The notes: a model not told the origin generated them from the sequence alone. Shown: positions 12,016-24,436, numbered from the stretch's first letter. The stretch is DNA of 64,000 bases from Dietzia sp. NCCP-2495 (GCF_026011735.1 NZ_BRVN01000001.1:124001-188000); one strand, 5' to 3'. Made by a program: numbers and translations.

Positions 12016-13260
12016 TCAGCGCGAGTGCGCCACAACCGCGTCCAGGATGCGAGCGGCGAGAATGTCCTTGCTCCCGGGCTCGACTCGCGACTCCGCGCCG
12101 GTGGAGTCGAGGATCCAGCCCGCGTTCTGGTCCTGCCCGAACGTCTTGTCCCGTCCGACCTCGTTGACGACCAACAGGTCGCAGCCCTTCCTGGCCAGCT
12201 TCGCACGACCGTGGTCCAGGACGGAGCCCGACGCGTCGCCCGTCTCGGCCGCGAACCCGACGAGTACGCACGACTGAGGGACGCCGCCTCCACGGCGCGC
12301 CGAGACCAACTCGGCGAGGATGTCGGGGTTCCGTTCGAGCCTGATCTCGGCCGGCTCGTCGTCACTGCCCTTCTTGAGCTTCGAATCAGAGACGCTGCTC
12401 GGGCGGAAGTCGGCGACGGCTGCAGCCTTGATCACCACGTCCGCTGATGCGGCGGCGCGGAGAGTCTCGTCTCTGAGTTCGCGGGCCGAGTCGATGTGGA
12501 TCGCGGTGACGGCCGGAGGCACCGGAAGATCGGATGACGTCAGGAGGGTCACCTCGGCGCCCCGTGCGGCCGCCAGTGCTGCGAGGGCGTGGCCCTGCTT
12601 CCCCGAACTGCGGTTTCCGAGGAACCGCACGGGGTCGATCTCCTCGCGGGTGCCACCCGCGGTCACCACGACGTGTTTTCCGTCCAGGTCCCACGGCAGG
12701 GTGCCCCCGTCGAGGAGCAACCAGGCGAGGCGGGCGATATCAGCGGGCTCGGGAAGTCTCCCGGCACCGGTGTCCGCCCCGGTCAGGCGTCCCCGTGCAG
12801 GCGGCATAACATGCACTCCGTCGCCCCGGAGGGTGTCGACGTTGCGACGAGTGGCGGGGTGCTCCCACATCTCGGTGTGCATCGCAGGAGCCAGCAGTAC
12901 CGGGCACCGGGCGGTGAGAAGTGTCGACGTGAGGAGATCGTCAGCCCGCCCCGTCGCGGCACGGGCGAGCAGGTCGGCAGTCGCGGGTGCGATCACGACG
13001 AGGTCCGCCTTCTGCCCGAGGGCGACGTGGCGGACGGAAGGCACGTCCGAGAAGACGTCCGTGAAGACCGGGTGTCCGGACAGTGCCTCGAAGGTGGCGG
13101 CTCCCACGAAGTGGAGAGCAGCCTGGGTGGGGACGACGTCGACGTGACAGCCGGACTCGGTCAGTAACCGAATGAGACCGCAGGCCTTGTAGGCGGCGAT
13201 GCCGCCGCCGACTCCGACGACAACGCGCTGGCGGCTCATGTCGTCCCCAGGGGCGGTCAC
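12016..13260 (-). CDS. coaBC: Phosphopantothenoylcysteine decarboxylase / phosphopantothenate-cysteine ligase
   Basis: Bifunctional coenzyme A enzyme of 414 residues. The N-terminal flavoprotein (CoaC) shows [36 protein letters not shown] and the [16 protein letters not shown] loop of the active site. The C-terminal CoaB ligase shows [31 protein letters not shown] and the catalytic-type lysine in KLKKG. The GTG at 13258-13260 overlaps the rpoZ stop as GTGA; the ATG at 13239, with a GGGGA site, is an equally reasonable start seven codons later. The order gmk-rpoZ-coaBC-metK is the conserved actinobacterial one. Confidence 0.95.
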   Translation of the reverse strand: MTAPGDDMSRQRVVVGVGGGIAAYKACGLIRLLTESGCHVDVVPTQAALHFVGAATFEALSGHPVFTDVFSDVPSVRHVALGQKADLVVIAPATADLLARAATGRADDLLTSTLLTARCPVLLAPAMHTEMWEHPATRRNVDTLRGDGVHVMPPARGRLTGADTGAGRLPEPADIARLAWLLLDGGTLPWDLDGKHVVVTAGGTREEIDPVRFLGNRSSGKQGHALAALAAARGAEVTLLTSSDLPVPPAVTAIHIDSARELRDETLRAAASADVVIKAAAVADFRPSSVSDSKLKKGSDDEPAEIRLERNPDILAELVSARRGGGVPQSCVLVGFAAETGDASGSVLDHGRAKLARKGCDLLVVNEVGRDKTFGQDQNAGWILDSTGAESRVEPGSKDILAARILDAVVAHSR

Positions 13261-13541
13261 TCGCCCTCGGCGCAGTCGAGGAGGTCGGAGTGGAGTTCGC
13301 GCAGCGCGATCGTCAGCGGCTTCTCGTGCAGACCGGGATCGACCAGCGGGCCGACGTATTCGAGGATGCCCTCTTCGATCTGGTTGTAGTACGAGTTGAT
13401 CTGACGCGCGCGCTTGGCGGCGAAGATCACGAGAGCGTACTTCGAGGACGCCCGCTCGAGTAGCTCATCGATCGGGGGGTTGGTGATGCCGATCGGGGTG
13501 TCGTACAGCGGGGTGGCCGCTGCAGCTTCGGTGGTGGCCAC
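13257..13541 (-). CDS. rpoZ: RNA polymerase omega subunit
   Basis: Small subunit (94 residues) that helps assemble RNA polymerase by folding the beta-prime chain. Recognised by [21 protein letters not shown], the AAKRARQIN helix and the downstream helix with GPLV and PLTIALREL, all in the family positions. GTG start with a GAGGAG about 9 bases upstream. It lies between gmk and coaBC, the conserved arrangement. Confidence 0.96.
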   Translation of the reverse strand: MATTEAAAATPLYDTPIGITNPPIDELLERASSKYALVIFAAKRARQINSYYNQIEEGILEYVGPLVDPGLHEKPLTIALRELHSDLLDCAEGE

Positions 13542-13641
13542 TATGGGTTCTCCTCAATGAATCTGAGCCGCGTTCGGGCTCAACGGTGTCGATGAGCGGC
13601 GGGTGCCGGACCCTGTCATCGACAAGATCCGGCAATCGACG

Positions 13642-14241
13642 CTAGCCGACCAGCAATGATACCAACTTGTCCACCGCGGTTTCGAGTTCGTCGTTGACGA
13701 CGATCTCGTCGAACTCGCCCCGGGCGTCCATCTCGACCTTGGCGGTCTCGAGGCGGCGGGTGACGACGTCGTCGGGTTCGGTGCCCCGACCACGGAGTCG
13801 CTGCTCGAGAACGTCCCACGACGGCGGTGAGAGAAAGACGGTCCGACCCTCGGGGATGGACTGCCGGATCTGACGGACGCCCTCGAGATCCACCTCGACC
13901 AGAACAGGTCGTCCCTCGTCGAGCGCTCTCCGGACCGGTTCCGCGGGCGTGCCGGACAGCTGGAGCCCACTGTGGATCTCCGCCCATTCGAGCATGCGGC
14001 CGTCGTTGATCGCGTCCCTGAACTCATCCAGTGACACGAAGAAGTAGTCGTGTCCGTCGACTTCACCGGGACGCGGGTCCCTGGTGGTCATCGAGACACT
14101 GAAATACAGGTCCGGCACGCGCTCGCGAAGGCGGGCGACAACGGTTGACTTACCGACGGCAGAGGGGCCGGCCAAGACGATCAGCCGGCCCCTCTTCGCC
14201 GTCGCCTCCGGGGTGTTACCACCGGATGACGGTGCGTTCAT
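13642..14241 (-). CDS. gmk: Guanylate kinase
   Basis: Phosphorylates GMP to GDP. The protein has 199 residues. The P-loop GPSAVGKST is near residue 20-28; the GMP-binding region has [23 protein letters not shown], and [13 protein letters not shown] and [20 protein letters not shown] follow. The ATG at 14239-14241 is 7 bases after the mihF stop, so the two are probably cotranscribed, as in mycobacteria. It has no strong ribosome binding site of its own. Confidence 0.96.
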   Translation of the reverse strand: MNAPSSGGNTPEATAKRGRLIVLAGPSAVGKSTVVARLRERVPDLYFSVSMTTRDPRPGEVDGHDYFFVSLDEFRDAINDGRMLEWAEIHSGLQLSGTPAEPVRRALDEGRPVLVEVDLEGVRQIRQSIPEGRTVFLSPPSWDVLEQRLRGRGTEPDDVVTRRLETAKVEMDARGEFDEIVVNDELETAVDKLVSLLVG

Positions 14242-14248
14242 ACGTCGA

Positions 14249-14572
14249 TCAGTCGACCGTGAAGTCGAACCGCTCGAGCAGTGCGCGGCGCTGGCGGTCG
14301 CCGAGGCCGCGCAGGCGGCGCGTGGGCGCGATCTCAAGCTCGGTCATGATCTCCTGAGCCTTGACCTTGCCAACCTTCGGCAGAGCCTCGAGCAGCGCGG
14401 AGACCTTCATCTTGCCAAGGATCTCGTCGCTCTCGGCGTCCTTGAGAACCTGCTTGAGGTCGGTACCGCCACGCTTCAGGCGCTCCTTGAGCTCAGCCCG
14501 GGCACGACGGGCCGCAGCCGCCTTCTCCAGAGCAGCGGCACGCTGCTCATCGGTCAACTGGGGAAGGGCCAC
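14249..14572 (-). CDS. mihF: Integration host factor, actinobacterial type (mIHF)
   Basis: Nucleoid-associated DNA-bending protein of 107 residues, unrelated in sequence to E. coli IHF. The N-terminal basic helix ([20 protein letters not shown]) and the helix-two-turn-helix/S13-like C-terminal part ([27 protein letters not shown]) are diagnostic. In mycobacteria mIHF is essential and compacts the chromosome. GTG start with GAGGA about 5 bases upstream. It is the promoter-proximal gene of the mihF-gmk-rpoZ unit and is preceded by an unusually long non-coding leader. Confidence 0.96.
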   Translation of the reverse strand: MALPQLTDEQRAAALEKAAAARRARAELKERLKRGGTDLKQVLKDAESDEILGKMKVSALLEALPKVGKVKAQEIMTELEIAPTRRLRGLGDRQRRALLERFDFTVD

Positions 14573-14996
14573 AATTCCTCCGTCTCGTTCGTGTGTGTCT
14601 CATGACTCACGCGGGAGTCCAACGTAGGACACCGGCGTGTGGTGTGCGGTGACCGTCCCCGGCGCGTCCACAGTGTCGTGTGGGTCGAACCGGGAGCGGG
14701 CACTCCCTCGTACTCACCGTACCCGGGCGTTCCCGCCTCTCTCGCGAGGGGCGGAGACCGCGTCGGGCCTGATGACCTCAGCAACAGTACGCGGACGAAT
14801 AGTCGCGTACCCGCACCGGGTCCCCCTGTGGAACCCCGCCTGACATGCGATTTGACGTGTTGAGGTTAGAGGCAGACTAACCCCGCATGCCCGCTGGTGC
14901 CACGCGAAACGCCTGAAAACAACGTCTCGACGGCAACTCGGTGCACCAGCAGTGCGTAACGCGAGTGATCGGTGTGATTCCAGGGATCAGCGGTGT
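14573..14996. other. 424-bp non-coding gap between mihF and pyrF
   Basis: No convincing gene on either strand. It must contain the mihF promoter (minus strand): a near-palindrome around ACGT at 14617-14630 includes TACGTT that could serve as a -10 box, but no good -35 is visible. Two nested inverted repeats are at 14844-14889. The distal part follows the pyrF stop and may contain its terminator. Confidence 0.6.
14844..14889. repeat. Nested inverted repeats downstream of pyrF
   Basis: Outer arms CATGCG (14844-14849) and CGCATG (14884-14889) enclose inner arms GGTTAG (14864-14869) and CTAACC (14877-14882) with a 7-base loop. The outer and inner stems are offset by a 14-base bulge. It could be a transcription terminator for pyrF, a protein-binding site, or an RNA structure in the mihF leader. 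Confidence 0.4.
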
Positions 14997-15851
14997 TCAG
15001 GTGGTGTCGGCGAACCGGTACTGGGTCGTCAGTGCCGACACGACCGCACGCATCTCACCCACGTCCGGACCGGCCCTCAACACATGTCGAGAGATGTTGG
15101 CGAGAGTGTCGGGAAGAGCCGGTCCCGCGATACGCCGGACATCCGCGAGGGTTCCCCCCTGCTCCCCCACCCCCGGCATCAACACGGGACCGGACAATCC
15201 GTCGAGTCGCGGAGGGTCGGAGACCGTGGCTCCGACGACGACACCGAAGGATCCTCCACCGCGTCCGAACGCCTCCGTGTTCCGGCGCCCGATCTCGTCG
15301 ATGACGGTCTGAGCGACAGTCCCACGCTCCCCCGTCGAGGTCTGGAGCTCTCCTGCTTCCGGGTTCGAGGTACGGGCCAACACGAACAGTCCCCTACCCG
15401 AGTCCGCAGCAGCGTCGAACGCCGCGTCCAATGCGCCGACGCCCAGGTAGGGAGAAACGGTCAACGCATCGCAGGCGAGCGGGGATCCGTCGGCCAGCCA
15501 TGCGCGGGCGTACCCCGCCATGGTCGACCCGATGTCCCCCCGCTTCGCGTCGGCGATGGACAGTGCGCCGAGCTCACCGATGGAGGAGAGCACGTCCTCG
15601 AGAACCGCGATACCTGCGGAGCCGTGCTCCTCGAAGAATGCGACCTGGGGTTTGATCGCCGGCACGAGATCGCCGAAAGCGTCCAACGCCAGGCGGGAGA
15701 ACCGGGCGAGCCCCGCGGGGCTGACCTCGAGTCCCCATGCCTCCAGCAGCGCCGGATGGGGATCGATTCCCACGCACAGGTTTCCCCGGTCGGCCACGAC
15801 GGACCGGAGTCGGGCCCCGAACGGGGCCCGACTCCCATCTGATCCGGTCAT
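14997..15851 (-). CDS. pyrF: Orotidine 5'-phosphate decarboxylase (type 2)
   Basis: Last step of UMP synthesis. The protein has 284 residues, the longer type 2 form found in actinobacteria. [28 protein letters not shown] and the catalytic [11 protein letters not shown] motif (Asp-Lys-Asp) are present, followed by the VSPYLG and PGVGEQGG phosphate-binding segments. The ATG at 15849-15851 overlaps the carB stop (ATGA). It is the last gene of the pyrR-pyrB-pyrC-orf-carA-carB-pyrF operon; pyrD and pyrE are not in this window. Confidence 0.96.
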   Translation of the reverse strand: MTGSDGSRAPFGARLRSVVADRGNLCVGIDPHPALLEAWGLEVSPAGLARFSRLALDAFGDLVPAIKPQVAFFEEHGSAGIAVLEDVLSSIGELGALSIADAKRGDIGSTMAGYARAWLADGSPLACDALTVSPYLGVGALDAAFDAAADSGRGLFVLARTSNPEAGELQTSTGERGTVAQTVIDEIGRRNTEAFGRGGGSFGVVVGATVSDPPRLDGLSGPVLMPGVGEQGGTLADVRRIAGPALPDTLANISRHVLRAGPDVGEMRAVVSALTTQYRFADTT

Positions 15852-18800
15852 CGGTTCGCGAACTCCGCGTGCAGCTGCTGCAGCGGGCTCACCGTCACGT
15901 CTCCCCGCTGCATCGCCTCGATGCCGTGAACTGCTGCGGTGGCCCCCTGGACAGTTGTGACGCACGGGATCCGACGATTGATCGCCGCAGACCGGATCTC
16001 GTACCCGTCCGCGCGCGTACCGCCGGTCGACGACGCGATGTTGAGCACCAGGTCGACCTCGTCGGCGTTGATCCGGTCCACGATGGTCGGCACCGGGTTC
16101 CCCTCGGCATCGACCGGGCCGGCACCGGTCTCCGTCAGCTTCGCCACGGTCTCGCACTCGATCCCGTAGCGACGGAGCATGAGGGCGGTGCCCTCGGTGG
16201 CGAGGACGGTGAACCCGAGCGCGGCGAGCCGCTGGGCAGGGAAGACCATCGACCGCTTGTCGCGGTTCGCCACCGAGATAAACACCGTCCCCGACGTGGG
16301 CAGCACGCCCTCGGCGGAGAGCTGGCCCTTCGCGAACGACACGGCGAAGTTGGGGCTGATCCCCATGACCTCTCCGGTTGACTTCATCTCAGGGCTCAGG
16401 AGTGAGTCGACGGCGTCTCCCTCCGGGGTGCGGAACCGGTTGAACGGGAGGACGGCTTCCTTTACCGCCACCGGGGCGTCGGCCGGGAGTGAGCCGCCGT
16501 CGCGGTCGGACGGGATGAGACCGTCGGCGCGCAGGTCAGCGATCGTCTCGCCCATCATTATCCGGGAACAGGCCTTGGCCAGATGGACCCCCGTGGCCTT
16601 GGAGACGAAGGGGACGGTGCGGCTGGCGCGCGGGTTGGCCTCGAGAACGTACAGGATGTCGTCTTTGATGGCGTACTGGACGTTCATCAGTCCCTTGACC
16701 CCGATGCCGAAGGCCAGAGCCTCGCTCGACTTGCGGACGCGGTCGATGTCGTCCTGTCCGAGGGTGATCGGCGGGAGTGCACACGCGGAGTCGCCGGAAT
16801 GGATGCCGGCCTCCTCGATGTGCTCCATCACGCCGCCCAGGTAGACCTCCTCGCCGTCGCAGAGCACGTCGACATCGATCTCCACGGCGTCGTCGAGGAA
16901 GCGGTCGACGAGAACCGGCCGGTCCGGGCTGATCTCGGTGGCCCTGTCGATGTAGGACCGGAGCGACGCCTCGTCGTACACGATCTCCATGCCGCGGCCG
17001 CCAAGGACGTAGCTCGGACGCACCAGGACGGGGTAACCGATGTTGGCGGCGATCTCGGTCGCCTCGTCGGCGTTGATGGCCGTGCCGAAGGCGGGTGCGG
17101 GGAGTCCGGCCTTGACCAGGACCTCACCGAACTCGCGACGGTCCTCCGCGAGATCGATGGCGGACGGGCTGGTCCCGACGATCGGGACACCGGCGTCCTC
17201 GAGCTGCGCGGCAAGTCCCAGCGGGGTCTGGCCGCCGAGCTGGACGAGCACACCGGCAACGGTTCCGGACTCCGACTCCGCGTGGTAGACCTCCATGACG
17301 TCCTCGAACGTCAGGGGCTCGAAGTAGAGTCGGTCGGCCGTGTCGTAGTCCGTCGAGACCGTCTCCGGGTTGCAGTTGACCATGACGGTCTCGTAGCCGG
17401 CCTCGGACAGGGTCAGCGCGGCGTGCACACACGAATAGTCGAACTCGATGCCCTGGCCTATCCGGTTCGGACCGGACCCGAGGATGATGACCTTCTCGCG
17501 CTCGGTCTGCGGAGCCACCTCGGACTCCGCCGCGGGATCGAGCTCGTAGGTCGAGTAGTGGTACGGGGTCTTCGCCTCGAACTCGGCCGCGCAGGTGTCG
17601 ACGGTCTTGTAGACCGGCCGTACACCGAGACGGTGACGGAGCCGCTGAACGCCCTCCGCGCCGGCGAACTCCGGCCGCAGTGCCGCGATCTGGGCGTCGG
17701 ACAGGCCGTTGTGCTTGGCCCGACGCAGCAGCGGCTCATCGACAACGGGGGCGTCGATGATCTCCGCACGGAGTTCGAGGAGCGCCGCGACCTCCTCGAT
17801 GAACCACGGGTCGATCGACGACGCCTCGTGGACCTGCTCGACCGTCGCACCGAGGCGCAGGGCGAGCTCCACGTCGTACATGCGTCCCTCGGTGGGGCGC
17901 CGCAGGTCGTCCAGGACCGCGGCGAGGTCGGTGGACCGCCCCGGTGCGATCGACTCGTCGGGCAGGGTCCAGAACCCGGCGGCCTTCGTCTCCAGCGACC
18001 GCATCACCTTTCCGAGTGCCTCGCGGTAGTTGCGACCGAGGCTCATGGCCTCACCGACCGACTTCATGGTGGTGGTGAGCGTGTCGTCGGCGCCGGGGAA
18101 CTTCTCGAAGGCGAATCGCGGGGCCTTGACGACGACGTAGTCGAGGGTCGGCTCGAAGCACGCGGGGGTCTCGCCGGTGATGTCGTTGGTGATCTCGTCC
18201 AGGGAGTAGCCGATGGCCAGCCGGGCGGCGATCTTGGCGATCGGGAAACCGGTCGCCTTGGACGCGAGCGCGGACGAGCGCGAGACGCGCGGGTTCATCT
18301 CGATGACGATGAGGCGGCCGTCCGCGGGGTTGATCGCGAACTGGATGTTGCATCCGCCGGTGTCCACACCGACCTCACGGATGATGGCGATCCCGAGGTC
18401 GCGCATGTTCTGGAACTCACGGTCGGTGAGCGTCATAGACGGGGCTACGGTGACGGAGTCACCCGTGTGGACGCCCATCGCGTCCACGTTCTCGATCGAA
18501 CAGATGACCACGACGTTGTCCTTGTTGTCGCGCATCAGCTCGAGCTCGTACTCCTTCCACCCGAGGATCGACTCCTCGATGAGCACGTTCGCGGTCGGTG
18601 ACGCGGCGAGTCCGCCGCCGGCGATCCGCTCGAGGTCCTCGGTGGTGTACGCCATGCCCGAGCCGAGGCCACCCATGGTGAAGGAGGGACGGACGACGAC
18701 GGGCAGTCCGAGCTCGGCGACGGTCGCGTGGACCTCGTCCATTGTGTGGCACACGGCGCTACGGGCGGACTGGCCACCCACGCTGGCGACGATGTCCTTG

Positions 18801-19210
18801 AACATCTGCCGGTCCTCACCGCGGTTGATCGCGGGGATGTCGGCACCGATCAGTTCGACATCGTGCTTGGCGAGGATTCCCTGCGCGTCGAGCTGCATCG
18901 CCGCGTTGAGTGCGGTCTGACCACCGAGGGTGGCGAGGACGGCGTCGATGGGGTGCCCGTCGGCGGCTTCTTTGGCGAAGATCTTGTCGATGTACTCGGG
19001 AGTGATCGGCTCGACATAGGTGGCGTCGGCGAACTCCGGATCGGTCATGATCGTGGCGGGGTTCGAATTGACCAGAGTGACGCGGAGTCCCTCCGCCCGG
19101 AGAACCCGGCACGCCTGGGTACCGGAGTAGTCGAACTCACAGGCCTGGCCTATCACGATCGGGCCGGAGCCGATGACGAGGACGTGATTGATGTCTGTGC
19201 GGCGGGGCAT
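15848..19210 (-). CDS. carB: Carbamoyl-phosphate synthase large chain
   Basis: Makes carbamoyl phosphate for pyrimidines and arginine using ammonia tunnelled from CarA. The protein has 1,120 residues. Two homologous ATP-grasp halves are visible: the first has [20 protein letters not shown] and [11 protein letters not shown], the second [20 protein letters not shown] and [12 protein letters not shown]. The C-terminal allosteric MGS-type domain begins near [13 protein letters not shown]. The start ATG at 19208-19210 overlaps the carA stop by one base, and its stop overlaps pyrF. Regulation is expected through the PyrR leader upstream of pyrR. Confidence 0.97.
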   Translation of the reverse strand: MPRRTDINHVLVIGSGPIVIGQACEFDYSGTQACRVLRAEGLRVTLVNSNPATIMTDPEFADATYVEPITPEYIDKIFAKEAADGHPIDAVLATLGGQTALNAAMQLDAQGILAKHDVELIGADIPAINRGEDRQMFKDIVASVGGQSARSAVCHTMDEVHATVAELGLPVVVRPSFTMGGLGSGMAYTTEDLERIAGGGLAASPTANVLIEESILGWKEYELELMRDNKDNVVVICSIENVDAMGVHTGDSVTVAPSMTLTDREFQNMRDLGIAIIREVGVDTGGCNIQFAINPADGRLIVIEMNPRVSRSSALASKATGFPIAKIAARLAIGYSLDEITNDITGETPACFEPTLDYVVVKAPRFAFEKFPGADDTLTTTMKSVGEAMSLGRNYREALGKVMRSLETKAAGFWTLPDESIAPGRSTDLAAVLDDLRRPTEGRMYDVELALRLGATVEQVHEASSIDPWFIEEVAALLELRAEIIDAPVVDEPLLRRAKHNGLSDAQIAALRPEFAGAEGVQRLRHRLGVRPVYKTVDTCAAEFEAKTPYHYSTYELDPAAESEVAPQTEREKVIILGSGPNRIGQGIEFDYSCVHAALTLSEAGYETVMVNCNPETVSTDYDTADRLYFEPLTFEDVMEVYHAESESGTVAGVLVQLGGQTPLGLAAQLEDAGVPIVGTSPSAIDLAEDRREFGEVLVKAGLPAPAFGTAINADEATEIAANIGYPVLVRPSYVLGGRGMEIVYDEASLRSYIDRATEISPDRPVLVDRFLDDAVEIDVDVLCDGEEVYLGGVMEHIEEAGIHSGDSACALPPITLGQDDIDRVRKSSEALAFGIGVKGLMNVQYAIKDDILYVLEANPRASRTVPFVSKATGVHLAKACSRIMMGETIADLRADGLIPSDRDGGSLPADAPVAVKEAVLPFNRFRTPEGDAVDSLLSPEMKSTGEVMGISPNFAVSFAKGQLSAEGVLPTSGTVFISVANRDKRSMVFPAQRLAALGFTVLATEGTALMLRRYGIECETVAKLTETGAGPVDAEGNPVPTIVDRINADEVDLVLNIASSTGGTRADGYEIRSAAINRRIPCVTTVQGATAAVHGIEAMQRGDVTVSPLQQLHAEFANR

Positions 19211-20406
19211 CAGAGAGCGCCCTTTCTGGTGTCTGCGGAACCGAGCAGGTCGACGAAGCGGTCGAAGAGGTCGGCGGCGTCGCGGGGACCCGCGGCGGCC
19301 TCGGGGTGGTACTGGACGGAGAACGCGGTCCCGTCGGTGAGGGCGACGCCCTCGACGGTGCCGTCGTTGGCGCACGTGTGGGTGACGGTCGCGGTGCCCC
19401 ACGGCGTCTCCCATGTCTCGGACTCGGGGGCGCGCAGTGCGAAACCGTGGTTCTGGGAGGTGATGGCCACATTGCCGGTGGACTTTTCGATGACCGGGAT
19501 GTTCGTCCCTCGGTGACCGAAGGTCATCTTGTAGGTCTCCAGGCCGAGTGCACGGCCGAGGATCTGGTTCCCGAAGCAGATCCCGAAGAACGGGATGCCC
19601 TGGCTCAAGACCTCCTTGGTGAGGTGCACCGCCGCGTCGGCGGTCGCCGGGTCACCGGGGCCGTTCGAGAGGAAGAAGCCGTCGACGTCCAGGTCGAGTA
19701 CGTCCTCGAGCGTCGACGAGGCGGGGATGACGTGGACCCGGATGCCGCGCTCGGCGAGCATGCGCGGGGTGTTGGACTTGATCCCGAGGTCTAGGGCGGC
19801 CACGGAGTAGCGCGCCTTGCCGTCCTTGGGCTCGACGACGTAGGTCTCGTCGGTCGTGACCTCGTCCGAGAGCGACAGACCCGCCATAGGTTCCTGGGCC
19901 CGGACCGCGGCGAGCATGGTCTCGTCGTCGGACACGTCGTCGCCGGAGAAGATGCCGGCCTTCATCGCGCCGGAATCCCGGATGTGACGGACCAGTGCAC
20001 GGGTGTCGATATCGGCGATGCCGATCGCGCCCTGGGCGGTCATCTCCTCGTCGAGGGTGCGCTCCGCGCGATGGTTGGAGGCCCGGCGGGACAGATCGCG
20101 GATGACCAGGCCGGCCACCCAGATCTTGCCGCCGCGGTCTTCACCGTCGAGGAGCGACTCCCCGTCCTCGTCGTTCCATCCCGTGTTCCCGATCTGGGGC
20201 GCGGTGGTGACGACGATCTGGCGGCAGTACGACGGGTCGGTCAGGGTCTCCTGGTAACCGGACATCGCGGTGGTGAAGACCGCCTCCCCGAGAGTGGTAC
20301 CGGTCGCACCGAACGCGGTTCCCCGATGGATCCGTCCGTCCTCGAGGACGAGGACGGCGGGTACACGTCCTCCCCTGGTCTCCGGTGTGCTGGTCTGCGT
20401 CGTCAT
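19210..20406 (-). CDS. carA: Carbamoyl-phosphate synthase small chain (glutaminase)
   Basis: Hydrolyses glutamine and passes ammonia to CarB. The protein has 398 residues. The N-terminal domain has [16 protein letters not shown] and [16 protein letters not shown]; the class I amidotransferase domain has [24 protein letters not shown] with the nucleophilic cysteine, and [10 protein letters not shown] with the His-Glu pair. ATG at 20404-20406 overlaps the preceding stop (ATGA). The usual GICLGHQ is GICFGNQ here, as in other actinobacterial CarA. Confidence 0.97.
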   Translation of the reverse strand: MTTQTSTPETRGGRVPAVLVLEDGRIHRGTAFGATGTTLGEAVFTTAMSGYQETLTDPSYCRQIVVTTAPQIGNTGWNDEDGESLLDGEDRGGKIWVAGLVIRDLSRRASNHRAERTLDEEMTAQGAIGIADIDTRALVRHIRDSGAMKAGIFSGDDVSDDETMLAAVRAQEPMAGLSLSDEVTTDETYVVEPKDGKARYSVAALDLGIKSNTPRMLAERGIRVHVIPASSTLEDVLDLDVDGFFLSNGPGDPATADAAVHLTKEVLSQGIPFFGICFGNQILGRALGLETYKMTFGHRGTNIPVIEKSTGNVAITSQNHGFALRAPESETWETPWGTATVTHTCANDGTVEGVALTDGTAFSVQYHPEAAAGPRDAADLFDRFVDLLGSADTRKGAL

Positions 20407-20951
20407 TGGTTCTCCTCGGTGCTGGAGGTGGGGATGCCTGTGGTGTCGGAGGCACCGGCGTCGCCGCGGAGCGCCTCCCAGCGCTGGTAGTCGTCTTTGT
20501 CGTCGGCCCGGAAACCGGAGTCGATCAGCGTGTGTCCCTCGGTGGACGCGACCTGCCACCGGGCGACGAGGATCCCGCCACCCGGGACGGTTTTGTTCGC
20601 CAGGGCGGAGGCCCGTCGGACGTCGACGAGGCTCTCACGTGGGATCCACACGTCGTCGGTCGCCAGCTCGAGCAGGAGGCCACCGGTGTACGCCGTGAAG
20701 GTGGCCGCGGACCGGTGCCCCAGGGGCGCCCGGGCGATCCGTGCCTGCCAGTCCCCCGCGACGGTGCTCCCGACGTAGACGCCGGACAGCGGTCCCAGGA
20801 CGAGAGCGCCGGGATCCGCGGGTGCAGCGGGCAGGGACTCGAAGAGGGAGCCCTGTCGTCGGATTCGATTGCGCCAGCCCAGCGTCATCAGGCCGATGGC
20901 CACGAGGACGAGTGCCACGGCGATGGTGGCGGTCCAGAAGTCCTGACTCAT
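20403..20951 (-). CDS. Small membrane protein of the pyr operon, Rv1382-type
   Basis: Protein of 182 residues of unknown function. One N-terminal membrane segment (about residues 8-25, [19 protein letters not shown]), a basic stop-transfer RNRIRRQG, then a soluble domain with [24 protein letters not shown] and [13 protein letters not shown], which reads like a PH-type beta barrel. M. tuberculosis has a comparable gene (Rv1382) in the same place between pyrC and carA. Both ends overlap neighbours by ATGA, so it is made together with the pyrimidine enzymes. No catalytic residues are evident. Confidence 0.8.
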   Translation of the reverse strand: MSQDFWTATIAVALVLVAIGLMTLGWRNRIRRQGSLFESLPAAPADPGALVLGPLSGVYVGSTVAGDWQARIARAPLGHRSAATFTAYTGGLLLELATDDVWIPRESLVDVRRASALANKTVPGGGILVARWQVASTEGHTLIDSGFRADDKDDYQRWEALRGDAGASDTTGIPTSSTEENQ

Positions 20952-22260
20952 GCGATCACCTCACCGTTTCTGGTCGTCACACGGCCGCGGTAGATCGTGC
21001 CGACGACACGCGCGGAGAAGGTCATGCCCTCGTAGGGGGTGTTGGCGGAGAGGCTGGCGAGCTCGTCGCCGATGACTGTCCATGACGAGTCGGGGTCGAC
21101 GACGGCGAGGTTCGCGGGCTCCCCGACCTCGATCGGTCGACCCTGGTCGGTCAGTCCCGCGATCTCGGCGGGGCGGACGCTCATGACCCGGGCGAGATCC
21201 CGCCAGGTCATGTCTCCGGTCTCGACGAGCAGTGCCGCGACGATCGGCAGTGCGGTCTCCAGACCGAGCATGCCCGGTCGGGCGGCCGCGAACTCGCAGC
21301 ACTTCTCCTGGGCCGCGTGCGGAGCGTGGTCGGTGGCCACGCAGTCGATCACGCCGCTGACGAGCGCTGCACGTAGTGCCCGTGCGTCCTTCGCCTCGCG
21401 CAGCGGCGGGTTGACCCGGTACACACCGTCGTAGGTCTCGAGCTTCGAGTCGTCGAGGAGCAGGTGGTGTGGGGTGACCTCGGCGGAGATGGAGATGCCC
21501 TGGTCTTTGGCCCATTTCAGGAGCTCGACCGTGCCGGTCGTCGAGGCGTGGCAGATGTGGACCCGGGCCCCTGCGTCTCGTGCGAGGATCGCGTCACGGG
21601 CGACGATGGACTCCTCGGCGGACCGGGGCCACCCGGTCAGGCCGAGTCGAGCCGCGGTGGGCCCCTCGTGGGCCACGGCCCCCTTGGTGAGCCGGGGCTC
21701 CTCCGCGTGCTGAGCGATGAGCACGCCCAGACCGGCGGAGTACTCGAGCGCCCGGCGCATGATCAACGGGTCGTACACGCACATCCCGTCGTCGGAGAAG
21801 ACGCGTACCCCTGCTGCCCCGGCGGCCATCTGGCCCATCTCGGTGAGCTGCTCGCCCTTGAGACCGACCGTCACCGCGCCGACCGGATGCACCGCACACA
21901 GTCCCACCTCCTGACCGATCCGCCACACGGAATCGGTCACGGTCTGGTTGTCCTGCGGAGGCTGGGTGTTGGCCATGGCGAAGACCGCGGTGTAGCCGCC
22001 CAGGGCAGCCGCGGCTGAGCCGGAGGCGATCGTCTCGGTGTCCTCACGGCCCGGCTCGCGGAGGTGGGTGTGGAGATCAACGAATCCGGGGAGGAGCACC
22101 GAACCGCCCAGATCGTGGACCTCGGTGTCGGTCGGGGCAGCTGCGCCGGCGTCGGCGCCGATCGCGGCGATCAGGCCGTCGCGGATCAGGACATCAACAG
22201 GGTCACCCTCGCCGTACGGTCGTACGTTTCGGAGAAGTAGGCCGGGGGCCTCGGTGTGGG

Positions 22261-22264
<4 letters not shown>
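20948..22264 (-). CDS. pyrC: Dihydroorotase
   Basis: Cyclises carbamoyl aspartate to dihydroorotate; zinc amidohydrolase of 438 residues (class I). Metal ligands appear in order: [11 protein letters not shown], the carboxylated-lysine region [22 protein letters not shown] and the catalytic aspartate in [11 protein letters not shown] at 22262-22264 overlaps the pyrB stop (GTGA). The N- and C-terminal beta-sandwich segments of the amidohydrolase fold are both present, so it looks fully active. Confidence 0.97.
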
Positions 22265-23786
<1,522 letters not shown>

Positions 23787-23790
23787 TCAC

Positions 23791-23829
23791 CACCTCCTTG
23801 TCCGCCTCACTGGACGGCTCGTTAAAGGG
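23791..23829 (-). promoter_or_regulatory. PyrR-binding RNA loop overlapping the pyrR ribosome binding site
   Basis: Read on the minus strand, the leader contains TCCAGTGAGGC, matching the PyrR-binding loop consensus (UCCNGNGAGGY), framed by short GTCC/GGAC arms. Immediately after it comes the pyrR ribosome binding site AAGGAGG, whose AAGG can pair with CCTT upstream of the loop. When PyrR stabilises this stem the ribosome site would be hidden. PyrR-dependent translational repression is reported for Mycobacterium smegmatis, and no terminator hairpin is visible here, which fits that mode rather than the Bacillus attenuation mode. Confidence 0.78.
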
Positions 23830-23838
23830 ATAGCTATC
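23829..23838. promoter_or_regulatory. 10-bp palindrome in the pyr promoter region
   Basis: Perfect palindrome GATAGCTATC between nusB and the PyrR loop, in the AT-rich stretch where the pyr promoter should lie. It could supply a TATCC/TAGCTAT-like -10 box or bind a dimeric regulator; no clear -35 is seen. Confidence 0.35.
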
Positions 23839-23852
23839 GATACCGAACTCTA

Positions 23853-24434
23853 TCAGTCTGCCGACGGGGCTCCCGGTTCATCCGGCGTGGTCTCGGACAC
23901 GTCCGAAGCGGTCGAATCGGACGCGTCGGAAGCGGCCGGATCGGACGCGGGGGTCTGCAGCGACGAGACCGCCTTCTCCGCCGCCCGGATGTGCTCGGCG
24001 AGCCCCGCCACACGGTCGAGTACCGCGTTGACATACGGCACCGACTTCTCGGCGGACAGGTCGGCGACCAGGAGCACGGACTGGTCAATCACGATCGCCG
24101 AATCGACCTCGGTGGGAGCGAACAGGAGCTCCCACGCACCTGCTCTGAGGACGGCCCGATCCACGGCCGGGAGACGTTCGAGAGTCCATTCGCGCAGGTT
24201 CTCGGCGATCATCGAGTCCAGCCGGTCGAGGCGTTCCGCCACTCCGGTGACGATCTCCATCGTGTAGGGGGCTACGTCGTGGAACTCCTGCGACTGCTCG
24301 CCCATCTGGCGCCGCTCCTCGGCGAGACCCACGACGTCGGCGTCGCGGAGCTCGGCCTCGAAGAGCAGGGAGACCGCGCGCCGTCGAGCCCGATACCGGG
24401 AGCCCCGACGCCGGTGATCGAAGTCTTCCGACAT
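23853..24434 (-). CDS. nusB: Transcription antitermination factor NusB with acidic C-terminal tail
   Basis: Binds boxA RNA with ribosomal protein S10 and supports rRNA antitermination. The protein has 193 residues. The helical core is clear: RRRAVSLLFEAEL, LRADAWELLF-type segment (VLRAGAWELLFAPTEVD), and SAIVIDQSVLLVADLSAEKSVPYVNAVLD. After about residue 155 there is a low-complexity tail rich in Ala, Ser, Asp and Thr (PAASDASDSTASDVSE), not part of the fold. ATG lies 2 bases after the efp stop; gene order efp-nusB matches M. tuberculosis. Confidence 0.95.
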   Translation of the reverse strand: MSEDFDHRRRGSRYRARRRAVSLLFEAELRDADVVGLAEERRQMGEQSQEFHDVAPYTMEIVTGVAERLDRLDSMIAENLREWTLERLPAVDRAVLRAGAWELLFAPTEVDSAIVIDQSVLLVADLSAEKSVPYVNAVLDRVAGLAEHIRAAEKAVSSLQTPASDPAASDASDSTASDVSETTPDEPGAPSAD

Positions 24435-24436
24435 GA

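Noticed and set aside
14864-14882. GGTTAG and CTAACC resembling a DtxR/IdeR iron box
   Set aside because: The half-sites are seven bases apart, while the iron box needs almost adjacent half-sites. It reads better as a hairpin.
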